Source of the DNA: JAFGCY01 sp964609245
GTDB lineage: Bacteria; 4484-113; JAFGCY01
Length of the DNA: 7,178 nucleotides
Reading direction: 5' to 3'
Assembly (NCBI GenBank): GCA_964609245.1
Contig: CAZSSB010000080.1
Coordinates: 1-7,178, forward strand
Position 1 is the first letter of the stretch. The number at the start of each line of letters is the position of its first letter. The notes beneath the pieces were generated by a model. That model made no database searches. It was not told the DNA's origin and saw only the letters and a list, made by a program, of their open reading frames with translations. The position numbers and the translations under genes are program-made. Shown here one piece after another: positions 1 through 5,682 of this stretch.

Positions 1-66
1 CGGGCCCCCGCGCCCGCCAATGCCGGATCGGCGGCCAGGGACGGCCACCCCACTGACGGCTGACGG

Positions 67-975
67 CTAGACCCAGTTCACGCCGGCCAGGCTGCGGCGC
101 ACACCGTAGTGGAATTTGGGGTACCTGGCGTAGCCCATGACCAGCACCAGACCCAGTTTCGGTTTGGCCGGCAGGCCATACTTGGCCAGGAGCGCTTTGT
201 CGCGCACCAGGAACGGGGAGGCCGAGCCGATCATGCAGGTGCCCAGCCCCAGCGATTCGGCGGCCAGCATGGCGTAGGTCGCCACGATGTCGGCGTCGGC
301 TTCGCCGTAGGCGGGCTGGGAGAACAGGATCGCCGCCGGGGCGTCGTAGAGCAGCACGTCGCGGCCGCGGTCCGCCTCGGCGGTGATGGTCTCGGCCAGT
401 GGAATCACAAACGTCCTGAACATCTCGGAGGCGGCCTTGCCGATCAGCGGCCGCATCAGCGGACCGGCCATGAAGCGCAGCGTCGGCATACCCCGCCGCG
501 TGATGCCCACCACGTCGGCGGCGAACTCGCGCACCTTGTCCCGGCCGTGAAAGACCGTCAGCCGCACCTCGGAGGGCGGCACCCCGATCGGCGCGGTGGA
601 GGCCAGTTCGATCACGCGCTCAAGCACCGCCCGTGGCACCTCGCGGTCATCGAAGTGGCGGCGGCTGCGGCGCCTGATGAGCAGGGCGCCCAGTTGCTCG
701 GCGCTGGCCATCTCGCTGGCCGCCGGCAGCGGCAACCGATCGTCGACGCTGAGACCGCGCCCGCTGACGGTCACCGCCCCGCTGGGGCAGATCGCCATGC
801 ACTGCCCGCAGGCGATGCAGCCGAAGTCGGTGTCCGGGTCGACCAGGACGCCGTCGTCGCCCATCCTCAGCGTGCCGCTCGGACAGACGGCTGCGCACAG
901 GCCGCAGACAGTGCACAGCTTGGCATCGACCCGCGGCCGGCCGTCTTCACTCGTTCGCTCCAGCTTGATCGTCAT
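67..975 (-). CDS. Ferredoxin-nitroreductase fusion (two [4Fe-4S] clusters plus FMN domain)
   Basis: Probable cytoplasmic FMN oxidoreductase that takes electrons through its own ferredoxin domain; the substrate is unknown. The 302-residue protein opens with a bacterial two-cluster ferredoxin domain (about residues 14-70). Cluster I is C21-x2-C24-x2-C27-x3-C31-P and cluster II is C53-x2-C56-x2-C59-x3-C63-P, so all eight ligands are present. The nitroreductase domain follows (about 92-300) with the family's Arg/Ser-rich FMN-phosphate motif RRSRRHF (102-108), a central ESLGLGTCMIG stretch (240-250) and the typical C-terminal GYARYPK (281-287). Length and order match the ferredoxin-type nitroreductases seen in many anaerobes and deltaproteobacteria. 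The start is set by a strong AGGAGG (complement of 981-986) five bases upstream. It lies 39 bp behind folK on the same strand and may be cotranscribed. Family certain, physiological substrate not. Confidence 0.93.
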   Translation of the reverse strand: MTIKLERTSEDGRPRVDAKLCTVCGLCAAVCPSGTLRMGDDGVLVDPDTDFGCIACGQCMAICPSGAVTVSGRGLSVDDRLPLPAASEMASAEQLGALLIRRRSRRHFDDREVPRAVLERVIELASTAPIGVPPSEVRLTVFHGRDKVREFAADVVGITRRGMPTLRFMAGPLMRPLIGKAASEMFRTFVIPLAETITAEADRGRDVLLYDAPAAILFSQPAYGEADADIVATYAMLAAESLGLGTCMIGSASPFLVRDKALLAKYGLPAKPKLGLVLVMGYARYPKFHYGVRRSLAGVNWV

Positions 976-1014
976 CCCTGCCTCCTGGTTGGTGGGGGCG
1001 TACAGCTGTCCGCC

Positions 1015-1545
1015 CTATTCCTCGTGCAGCCGCAGTCTGGCACCCTCGACCAGTCTGACCGCTTCTGCCTCCTCGGCGGGCAGCTGGGCCAGCCAGCCCG
1101 TCAGCGTCCGGCCCCTGAGCACCAGCCGCGGCGCCAGATCGTGCCAGGGCCTCAGCACGAAGGCCCGCTCATGGGCCCGGGGATGCGGCAGGACCAGCCG
1201 CTCGTCGCTGCTCTCGATCCCGTCGAGCCACAGCAGGTCGAGGTCCAGGGTGCGGTCGTGGTAACCCCCTTCACGCTCCGGGCCGTGCTCGTGGCGACCG
1301 CAGGCCGCCTCGATGCGGTAGGTCTGGTTGACCAGCTCCAGCGGCGGCCCCGGCCAGCTGACCTCGGCGACGGCGTTGAGATACTCGTGCTCGCTCCGGT
1401 AGCCCCAGGGCGGCGCCGCGTAGACCGGGCTGACGCGCCGCACCTCAAGATCCGGCGTCGCGATCATCAGGTCGACGCCGCGCTGCAGGTTCTGCAGCCG
1501 GTCGCCCAGATTGCTGCCCAGCCCGATGTAGCCGCGACGCTCCAT
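1015..1545 (-). CDS. folK: 6-hydroxymethyl-7,8-dihydropterin pyrophosphokinase (HPPK)
   Basis: Cytoplasmic enzyme that transfers pyrophosphate from ATP to 6-hydroxymethyl-7,8-dihydropterin, the step before dihydropteroate synthase in folate biosynthesis. The 176-residue product begins with the family motif GLGSNLGDR (8-16). It carries DRTLDLDLL (97-105), whose D101 and D103 correspond to the Mg-binding aspartates, and LPHPRAHERAFVLRPW (119-134), the conserved C-terminal loop. The residues just before RTLDLDLL are HD rather than the common GP, a variation I believe occurs in other HPPKs. The start chosen is the ATG at 1545-1543, because MERRGYIGLGSN matches the usual HPPK N-terminus; the frame also has an ATG at 1581, but that extension (MGGSRCIIAAVN) is not family-like. 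There is no Shine-Dalgarno; a perfect TATAAT sits 13 bases upstream. Transcribed divergently from the NFACT gene. Confidence 0.95.
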   Translation of the reverse strand: MERRGYIGLGSNLGDRLQNLQRGVDLMIATPDLEVRRVSPVYAAPPWGYRSEHEYLNAVAEVSWPGPPLELVNQTYRIEAACGRHEHGPEREGGYHDRTLDLDLLWLDGIESSDERLVLPHPRAHERAFVLRPWHDLAPRLVLRGRTLTGWLAQLPAEEAEAVRLVEGARLRLHEE

Positions 1546-1558
1546 GTTCACGGCGGCG

Positions 1559-1564
1559 ATTATA
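1559..1564 (-). promoter_or_regulatory. Predicted -10 element of folK (TATAAT)
   Basis: A perfect TATAAT reads on the minus strand, with its last base 13 nt from the folK ATG. The expected start of transcription is near 1552, giving a leader of only about 7 nt and no room for a Shine-Dalgarno sequence. No good -35 hexamer is visible at 16-18 bp spacing. Confidence 0.5.
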
Positions 1565-1594
1565 CAGCGGCTCCCGCCCATCCTTCACTGCGGG

Positions 1595-1600
1595 TAAGAT
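1595..1600 (+). promoter_or_regulatory. Predicted -10 element of the NFACT gene (TAAGAT)
   Basis: TAAGAT (four of six consensus bases, with the key T-A...T positions kept) ends 8 nt before the ATG at 1609. If used, transcription would begin at or within a couple of bases of the start codon, so the mRNA would be leaderless. No clear Shine-Dalgarno (only GAGCGG directly abutting the ATG) and no clear -35 are present. It shares the 63-bp divergent gap with the folK promoter. Confidence 0.4.
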
Positions 1601-1608
1601 GTGAGCGG

Positions 1609-3210
1609 ATGAACGTGCTGCTGCTCAAGGCGTGGCTCAGCGAGCAGGGCCCGGCGCTGATCGGGGCGCGGCTGCGCGCTGTCCGCCAGCACGACGACCG
1701 CAGCCTGCTGCTGGAGCTCGCCGGCGAGGGCGGTCCGCGTCTGCTGCTGCTCAGCGTGCTGGAGGAATACCCCGCGCTGGCGCTGGTCGCGGGTGAGCAG
1801 GCGCTGCCGGGGGGCGGGGCGCCCGAGAGCAGCTTCGCCAAGGCGCTGACGTTCCATCTGGCGGGCTACCGGCTGGCCAGCATCGCCCAGGCGGGCTTCG
1901 ACCGCAGCGTGCTGCTGACCTTCCGCCAGCGCGACACCTACGGCCGCGAGACGCTCAAGGTGCTGCGCCACGAGCTGGTCGGCCGCGCCAGCAACGCCTT
2001 CCTGCTCAGCGAGCGCGGCATGGTGGTCAGCATCTTCAAGCGCGTCCGCCAGAGCCAGAACCGCGTACGGCGGATCATCACCGGCAAGCCGCTGCCCGAC
2101 CCGCCGCCGCTGGGCAAATTCGTGGCCGCCGACAGCGGCATCGACGAGCTGGCCGGCGAACTGGGCGCGACCACGGACCTGGCGGAGTTCTTCAGCCAGC
2201 GCGTGGCCTGCTGCGACGTCAAGCTCTGGCCGGCCGTTGAGCCGCTGGTACCCGTCCAATACGACCTGGAGTCCCTGCTGAGCTTCATCGCCCAGCTGCA
2301 GCGCGGCGAGCTGACGGCGCAGCTGTTCGACCTTGAGGATCACGGCGACGCCAATCAGCTGGTCCTTGAGCGCTGGTCAGCGGCGCGGCGGAAGCGCGGT
2401 ACCCGCAGCCGGCCCGCGGATCATGAGCGGCAGCGCGTATCAGCCCGCCTGGACCAGCTGCTTGGGCAGCGGGCGCTGGCCGAACGCGCCGACGAGGTGG
2501 AGCAGCTGGCGCTGGAGCTGCTGCGCGAGGCCGAGCAGCTCGACACCGGCGAGGGCGCCGCGCAGCATCTCGCCGGCTGGCAGCAGCAGCATCCGGACTG
2601 GGCCGAGCAGATCGCTCTGGACCGCAGCGCCTATGACAACGCCCAGGAGCTGGTGCACTACGCCCAGCGGCTGCGGCGCGGGGTGGACACCCTCGAGCAG
2701 AAGATTGCCGCCGCCCAGGCCGAACTAACGAGGATCGAGCGCGGCGCACCGAGCGGCGCGAAGAAGCGCAAGGCCGCCGATCCGCTGGCCTCAGCCGCGC
2801 GGCGGCTGGAGCGCGACGGCATCAAGTACCTGCGCTTCGTCTCCAGCGACGGACTGCACATCGTCTGCGGAGTCACCGACCGCAGCAACGACGGCCTGCT
2901 CAGGGCCTTCGGCTCCAGCCGCCACCTGTGGCTGCACGCCCGGGACTTCGGCGGCAGCCACGTGATCGTGCTCAGCGGCGGCCAGGACGTGCCGCAGCGG
3001 ACGCTGGAGGAAGCGGCGCTGATCGCCGCCTGGCACAGCAAGGGGCGCAAGGATGCCGAGGTCGAGGTCAGCTACCTGCAGCTCAAGCATCTGCGGCGCG
3101 TCAAGGGCGGCAAGCCGGGCCACGTCCTCAAGACGCAGGAGAAGGTCATCAGCGTACGGCCGGCCCACTTCGAGACGGTCAAGGACCGCCTGCACTACTC
3201 CGGCCGATAG
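1609..3210 (+). CDS. rqcH: NFACT family protein, RqcH-like ribosome-associated quality control factor
   Basis: Bacterial homologue of Rqc2/NEMF. In Bacillus subtilis RqcH binds obstructed large ribosomal subunits and recruits Ala-tRNA to add alanine tails that mark nascent chains for degradation. The 533-residue protein has the full layout: NFACT-N (about 1-165), a helix-hairpin-helix-like middle (170-250), a charged coiled-coil section (255-380) and NFACT-R (405-520). The catalytically important Asp-Arg pair is present as D98-R99 in AGFDRSVLLTF, and HELVGRASNAFLL (121-133) matches the conserved NFACT-N core. NFACT-R shows WLHARDFGGSHVIV (441-454) and KPGHVLKTQEKVISVRP (502-518). One departure is GVTDRSND (421-428) where the family usually has a G-R-N...N-D pattern. 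The start was chosen where MNVLLLKAWL matches the family N-terminus; the frame stays open far upstream, but only as a shadow of folK and the nitroreductase gene. It is older literature's fibronectin-binding-like protein. Family sure; tailing activity inferred. Confidence 0.93.
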   Translation: MNVLLLKAWLSEQGPALIGARLRAVRQHDDRSLLLELAGEGGPRLLLLSVLEEYPALALVAGEQALPGGGAPESSFAKALTFHLAGYRLASIAQAGFDRSVLLTFRQRDTYGRETLKVLRHELVGRASNAFLLSERGMVVSIFKRVRQSQNRVRRIITGKPLPDPPPLGKFVAADSGIDELAGELGATTDLAEFFSQRVACCDVKLWPAVEPLVPVQYDLESLLSFIAQLQRGELTAQLFDLEDHGDANQLVLERWSAARRKRGTRSRPADHERQRVSARLDQLLGQRALAERADEVEQLALELLREAEQLDTGEGAAQHLAGWQQQHPDWAEQIALDRSAYDNAQELVHYAQRLRRGVDTLEQKIAAAQAELTRIERGAPSGAKKRKAADPLASAARRLERDGIKYLRFVSSDGLHIVCGVTDRSNDGLLRAFGSSRHLWLHARDFGGSHVIVLSGGQDVPQRTLEEAALIAAWHSKGRKDAEVEVSYLQLKHLRRVKGGKPGHVLKTQEKVISVRPAHFETVKDRLHYSGR

Positions 3211-3217
3211 GTTCCGG

Positions 3218-3304
3218 CTAGTCGCAGTATGGACAGGGCGACTTGCAGCCGATCATCAGCATCGCGCTCATCAGGGCCAGTATCGCAGCGTACAGGATCC
3301 GCAT
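3218..3304 (-). CDS. Mini-lipoprotein (28 aa) with C-terminal CPYC motif
   Basis: Not a family I recognise. It is a complete ORF of 28 codons plus stop, with a good Shine-Dalgarno (GGAGG, complement of 3314-3318, 9 nt from the ATG). The peptide starts MRILYAAILALMSAM, a hydrophobic signal-like segment, followed by the lipobox-like MIGC with cysteine at 20, then only eight more residues, KSPCPYCD. If processed by signal peptidase II, the mature product would be a lipidated 9-residue peptide holding three cysteines, two of them in CPYC, the glutaredoxin-type active-site tetrapeptide. It is an ungapped match (10 of the first 21 residues identical) to the 32-residue ORF just upstream, so the two look like paralogues. 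It ends 7 bp from the convergent NFACT stop. Methionine at -3 of the lipobox is not ideal. Start, signal and RBS are seen; lipidation and function are inferred. Confidence 0.62.
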   Translation of the reverse strand: MRILYAAILALMSAMLMIGCKSPCPYCD

Positions 3305-3343
3305 GGGGGCCGACCTCCGAAATGTTTTGTTACGGGTGCTCTG

Positions 3344-3349
3344 ACTATA
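3344..3349 (-). promoter_or_regulatory. Possible -10 element (TATAGT) of the 28-aa lipoprotein gene
   Basis: TATAGT differs from the consensus at one position and lies 39 nt before the ATG at 3304, leaving a leader that includes the Shine-Dalgarno. The -35 region falls inside the GC hairpin at 3357-3381 and shows no consensus match, so independent transcription is only a possibility. Confidence 0.25.
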
Positions 3350-3356
3350 TCCGAGC

Positions 3357-3381
3357 GCCGGCCCGCCGTGGCGGTGCCGGC
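3357..3381 (-). terminator. Strong GC hairpin between the two mini-lipoprotein genes
   Basis: The 25-base element has outer arms GCCGGC/GCCGGC (6 bp) and inner arms of 4 bp, with one bulged base and a 4-nt loop. On the minus strand it begins 12 nt past the stop of the 32-aa gene. It lacks a U-tract, so it is not a textbook Rho-independent terminator. It could instead cause partial termination or protect the upstream mRNA 3' end. Because it is nearly symmetric it would also form in antisense transcripts running on past the NFACT gene. Confidence 0.4.
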
Positions 3382-3393
3382 TCAGGCCGCGGG

Positions 3394-3492
3394 CTATTCC
3401 GCCGGGGGCGTATAGTCGCCGCTGCCGTGCTTACAGCTGAACATCAACAGCGCGCCGATCAACGCCATCACCGCGGAAACGAAGTATCGCAT
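3394..3492 (-). CDS. Mini-lipoprotein (32 aa), paralogue of the neighbouring 28-aa ORF
   Basis: Unrecognised family. A complete 32-codon ORF with an excellent Shine-Dalgarno (GAGGAG, complement of 3499-3504, 6 nt from the ATG). The peptide begins MRYFVSAVMALIGALLM, a one-arginine hydrophobic signal-like segment, reaches the lipobox-like MFSC with cysteine at 20, and ends with the short polar tail KHGSGDYTPPAE. Cysteine 20 and lysine 21 are at the same positions as in the 28-aa ORF downstream, and 10 of the first 21 residues are identical. It lies 39 bp after trmFO on the same strand, preceded by a TAGAAT hexamer, so it may be read from trmFO or from its own promoter. Size and architecture recall small outer-membrane lipoproteins such as entericidins or plasmid lysis lipoproteins, but I see no sequence match to them. 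The lipobox (M, F at -3 and -2) is imperfect. Confidence 0.62.
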   Translation of the reverse strand: MRYFVSAVMALIGALLMFSCKHGSGDYTPPAE

Positions 3493-3520
3493 GGCTATCT
3501 CCTCACAATGTGTTGGGGCT

Positions 3521-3526
3521 ATTCTA
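3521..3526 (-). promoter_or_regulatory. Possible -10 element (TAGAAT) of the mini-lipoprotein pair
   Basis: TAGAAT (five of six consensus bases) lies just past the trmFO stop codon and 28 nt before the ATG of the 32-aa ORF, predicting a short leader of about 20 nt that contains the GAGGAG. Directly upstream (3531-3540) is the perfect 10-base palindrome CTCAGCTGAG, which overlaps the trmFO stop. No consensus -35 is seen. Confidence 0.35.
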
Positions 3527-3531
3527 CCTGC

Positions 3532-4857
3532 TCAGCTGAGAATGTGAAGCATCTCGGCCCAGGCCGCCTCGGCCCGCCGGCGGATCAGCGCCTGCTTCTC
3601 GCGGCGGCGAATCCGCTGCGGCAGCCAGGTCAGCATCCCGAACTGGAAGCTGGTCGGGGCGTAATCCAGGTGAGCCGGGCTGGTCATGTAGGCCAGCATC
3701 GCCCCCAGGCAGCTGCCCTCCGGCGCCGTCAGCGGCGGCTGGTCAGTCAGCAGGCGTGCCGCGTTCAGCCCGGCCCACAGGCCGGTGGCGATCGCCGCCA
3801 CATAGCCCTCGAGGCCGGTCAGCTGCCCGGCGACCAGGACCTGCGGGGTGGCCATAAGCTGCAGCGTCGGCCTGAGCACCCGCGGGGCGTCGAGGTAGCT
3901 GTTGCGGTGCATCCGGCCGTGGCGGGTGAAGCGGACGCCGCCGAGGCCCGGAATCAGCCGGAAGACGCGGTCCTGCTCACCGTAGCGCAGCCGCGTCTGG
4001 AAGCCGACCAGGCTCAGGCTGCTCCTGAGCGCGTCCTCCCAGCGCAGCTGGACGGCGGCGTGAGGGCTTTCGCCGCTGCGCGGATCGGTCAGGCCGCGGG
4101 GCTTGAGCGGGCCGAAGCGCATGGTGTCCGGGCCGCGGCGCGCCAGCTCCTCGATCGGCAGGCAGCCCTCGAACAGGCGGTAGTCGTCCCCCGCCGCCAG
4201 CGGGTGCTGCTCCGCCTCGACCAGCGCGGAGCGGAATGCCCCGTACTGCTGCGCGTCCAGCGGGCAGTTGAGGTAGTCGCTGCCCTCCCCCTTGTCGTAG
4301 CGCGACTGGGCGAAGACCACGCCCATGTCCACACCGTCAGCCGCCACGATCGGCGCCGTGGCGTCGTAGAAGTAGCTGCCGCCGCTGCCCACCAGCGCTC
4401 CGAGCTGCTCCCAGAGCGCCCCGCCCGTCAGCGGACCCGTCGCGATGATTATGGGCCCCTCGGCGGCGCTCAGCAGTGCCGGCAGGTCTTCGCAGGCCTC
4501 GCGGCGCAGCGTGATCAACGGCTCGGCCTCGACGGCGGTGGTCACCGCCGCGCTGAAGCGCTCGCGGTCGACGCACAGCGCCGCCCCGCCGGGCACCTGA
4601 TGCTCCATGGCCATCGCCACCAAACGGGAGCCGAGCACCCGCAGCTCTTCCTTCAACAGGCCGGCGGCGCGCTCAGGATCGGTGGACTTGAGGCTGTTGG
4701 AGCAGACCAACTCGGCCAGCTCGCCGCTCTGATGGGCGGGCGTCTGCACCGCCGGGCGCTGCTCCCACAGCTCAACGGCGACCTGGCGGGCCGCCAGCTG
4801 CAGCGCCGCCTCGCTGCCCGCCAGCCCGCCGCCGATGATGGTAACCCGCCGCCTCAT
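3532..4857 (-). CDS. trmFO: Methylenetetrahydrofolate--tRNA-(uracil-5-)-methyltransferase TrmFO
   Basis: Cytoplasmic FAD enzyme that makes 5-methyluridine at position 54 of the tRNA T-loop, using methylene-tetrahydrofolate as the carbon donor and a reduced flavin rather than S-adenosylmethionine. At 441 residues it has normal family length. The N-terminus holds the dinucleotide-binding motif IIGGGLAGSEAA (7-18). The catalytic cysteine is C52 in ELVCSNSLKS (49-58), and the second important cysteine is C232 in FEGCLPIEE (229-237); these correspond to Cys53 and Cys226 studied in the Bacillus enzyme. GQLTGLEGYVAA (344-355) is the C-terminal FAD/family signature, near a GLGGVRFTRHGRMHRNSYL stretch (304-322). 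The start at 4857 gives the family's usual N-terminus. A GAGG only 3 nt upstream is too near for normal initiation, and a TATGAT lies 8 nt upstream. It follows the HAD gene by 36 bp and precedes the mini-lipoprotein ORFs. Confidence 0.97.
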   Translation of the reverse strand: MRRRVTIIGGGLAGSEAALQLAARQVAVELWEQRPAVQTPAHQSGELAELVCSNSLKSTDPERAAGLLKEELRVLGSRLVAMAMEHQVPGGAALCVDRERFSAAVTTAVEAEPLITLRREACEDLPALLSAAEGPIIIATGPLTGGALWEQLGALVGSGGSYFYDATAPIVAADGVDMGVVFAQSRYDKGEGSDYLNCPLDAQQYGAFRSALVEAEQHPLAAGDDYRLFEGCLPIEELARRGPDTMRFGPLKPRGLTDPRSGESPHAAVQLRWEDALRSSLSLVGFQTRLRYGEQDRVFRLIPGLGGVRFTRHGRMHRNSYLDAPRVLRPTLQLMATPQVLVAGQLTGLEGYVAAIATGLWAGLNAARLLTDQPPLTAPEGSCLGAMLAYMTSPAHLDYAPTSFQFGMLTWLPQRIRRREKQALIRRRAEAAWAEMLHILS

Positions 4858-4865
4858 GTACCTCG

Positions 4866-4871
4866 ATCATA
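4866..4871 (-). promoter_or_regulatory. Predicted -10 element of trmFO (TATGAT)
   Basis: TATGAT (five of six consensus bases) lies in the 36-bp gap behind the HAD gene and ends 8 nt before the trmFO ATG, the same distance as the TAAGAT before the NFACT gene. Used as a promoter it would give a leaderless or nearly leaderless mRNA. No clear -35 is visible upstream, inside the HAD 3' end. Confidence 0.4.
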
Positions 4872-4893
4872 CCGTTCCGACCGGCCGGCAGGC

Positions 4894-5565
4894 TCAGCCG
4901 CGAGCGCCGGCCAGGCCGTCCAGCAGCTCGGCGCTGAACTGCTCCAGCGAACTGAGCACGAGGTCCGCCCGCTGGATGCGCTCGTCGTCGCGCCAGGCGT
5001 GAAACGGCACGGCCACCACGTACATCCCGGCGGCCCTGGCGCTGAGCACGCCCGCCCCGGAGTCTTCGAAGGCCAGGCAGCGCGCCGGCTCCACTCCCAG
5101 CGCGTTCGCCGCCGCCAGATAGACCCCGGGGTGCGGCTTGCCCTGGGCCTGGTCCTCGGCGCTCAGCACCGCGCCGAAGTGATGCCGGAGCCGCAGCCGC
5201 TCAAGCACCGTCTCGGCCAGTGCTCTGGGCGAACTGGTGGCCACCGCCAGCGGCACGCCGCGCCCCGCCAGCAGCTCGATGGTCTGCCGCACTCCCGGCT
5301 GGGGCGCGCCCCGCTCGCGGACCAGCGCCGTCACCCGCCGCACCACGTCGGCCGCCACCTCGTCGTCGCTCGCGCCGTCCCAGGGATAGCGGGCCCGCCA
5401 GTAGGCCACCGCCTCCTGGATGCGCATCCCGACGGTCTGATAGCACATCTCGCGCGTCAGCGGCACGCCCAGCGCGCCGAAGACCGCCCCCTCGGCCTCC
5501 TGCCAGAACGGCTCGGAGTCGATCAGCAGCCCGTCCATATCGAAGATCGCGGCGGCGAAGGTCAT
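4894..5565 (-). CDS. HAD-superfamily sugar-phosphate phosphatase, YniC/HxpB-like
   Basis: Cytoplasmic Mg-dependent phosphatase of HAD subfamily IA. The 223-residue protein resembles E. coli YniC (HxpB, a hexitol and 2-deoxyglucose-6-phosphate phosphatase) along its length, for example AAIFDMDGLLIDSEP (5-19), W56-x-AR-x-PW-x-G (56-64) and LSSLEQFSAELL (204-215). Catalytic motifs are complete: D9 nucleophile and D11 acid/base in DMDG, S111 in ATSSP, K143 in GKPHP, and E167-D168 in AFEDSGAG. A four-helix cap lies between motifs I and II. The start at 5565 is preferred because it has GGGGAG 9 nt upstream and gives the usual N-terminus; the ATG at 5601 adds 12 unconserved residues, lacks a good Shine-Dalgarno and overlaps a TAGAAT hexamer. 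Beta-phosphoglucomutase is an alternative label for this subfamily, but the N-terminal match favours a phosphatase. Probably first gene of the trmFO block. Confidence 0.93.
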   Translation of the reverse strand: MTFAAAIFDMDGLLIDSEPFWQEAEGAVFGALGVPLTREMCYQTVGMRIQEAVAYWRARYPWDGASDDEVAADVVRRVTALVRERGAPQPGVRQTIELLAGRGVPLAVATSSPRALAETVLERLRLRHHFGAVLSAEDQAQGKPHPGVYLAAANALGVEPARCLAFEDSGAGVLSARAAGMYVVAVPFHAWRDDERIQRADLVLSSLEQFSAELLDGLAGARG

Positions 5566-5599
5566 GTGCTCAGGCTCCCCCGATACTGCGTAGCGCCGC

Positions 5600-5605
5600 A
5601 TTCTA
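5600..5605 (-). promoter_or_regulatory. Possible -10 element of the HAD phosphatase gene (TAGAAT)
   Basis: TAGAAT (five of six) lies 34 nt before the chosen ATG at 5565, leaving a leader with GGGGAG. A weak TTGCAT (complement of 5625-5630) is 19 bp upstream and could serve as the -35. If this promoter is real, the upstream in-frame ATG at 5601 cannot be the start, since it lies inside the hexamer. Confidence 0.4.
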
Positions 5606-5632
5606 GCACCGCGGCCGCGCCGCGATGCAAAG

Positions 5633-5654
5633 AGGCGGGCCCGGAGGCCCGCCT
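5633..5654 (-). terminator. Rho-independent-type hairpin after the redoxin gene
   Basis: A perfect 9-bp stem (AGGCGGGCC paired with GGCCCGCCT) closes a 4-nt loop, 28 nt past the redoxin stop on the minus strand. It is followed by CTTTGC, a short U-run, so termination is plausible but perhaps not complete. It separates the redoxin transcript from the HAD/trmFO block. Confidence 0.7.
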
Positions 5655-5682
5655 TAGCAACGCGCTCCTCTGGCAGAAGGAG

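Noticed and set aside
54..67. Direct repeat of TGACGGC twice beyond the nitroreductase stop
   Set aside because: Two copies of a 7-mer in GC-rich DNA are not enough for a repeat array, and no hairpin or U-run makes it a terminator. The rest of bases 1-66 shows nothing I can support.
109..1608. A 500-codon open extension upstream of the NFACT start in the same frame
   Set aside because: It lies antisense to the nitroreductase and folK genes, has a biased Gln/Arg/His/Pro composition typical of a GC-rich shadow frame, and the NFACT family N-terminus begins exactly at 1609.
3531..3540. CTCAGCTGAG palindrome at the trmFO stop codon as a possible operator
   Set aside because: It overlaps the last codons of trmFO, so coding constraint explains part of it, and a single 10-base palindrome is not rare. 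It is mentioned only beside the -10 candidate there.
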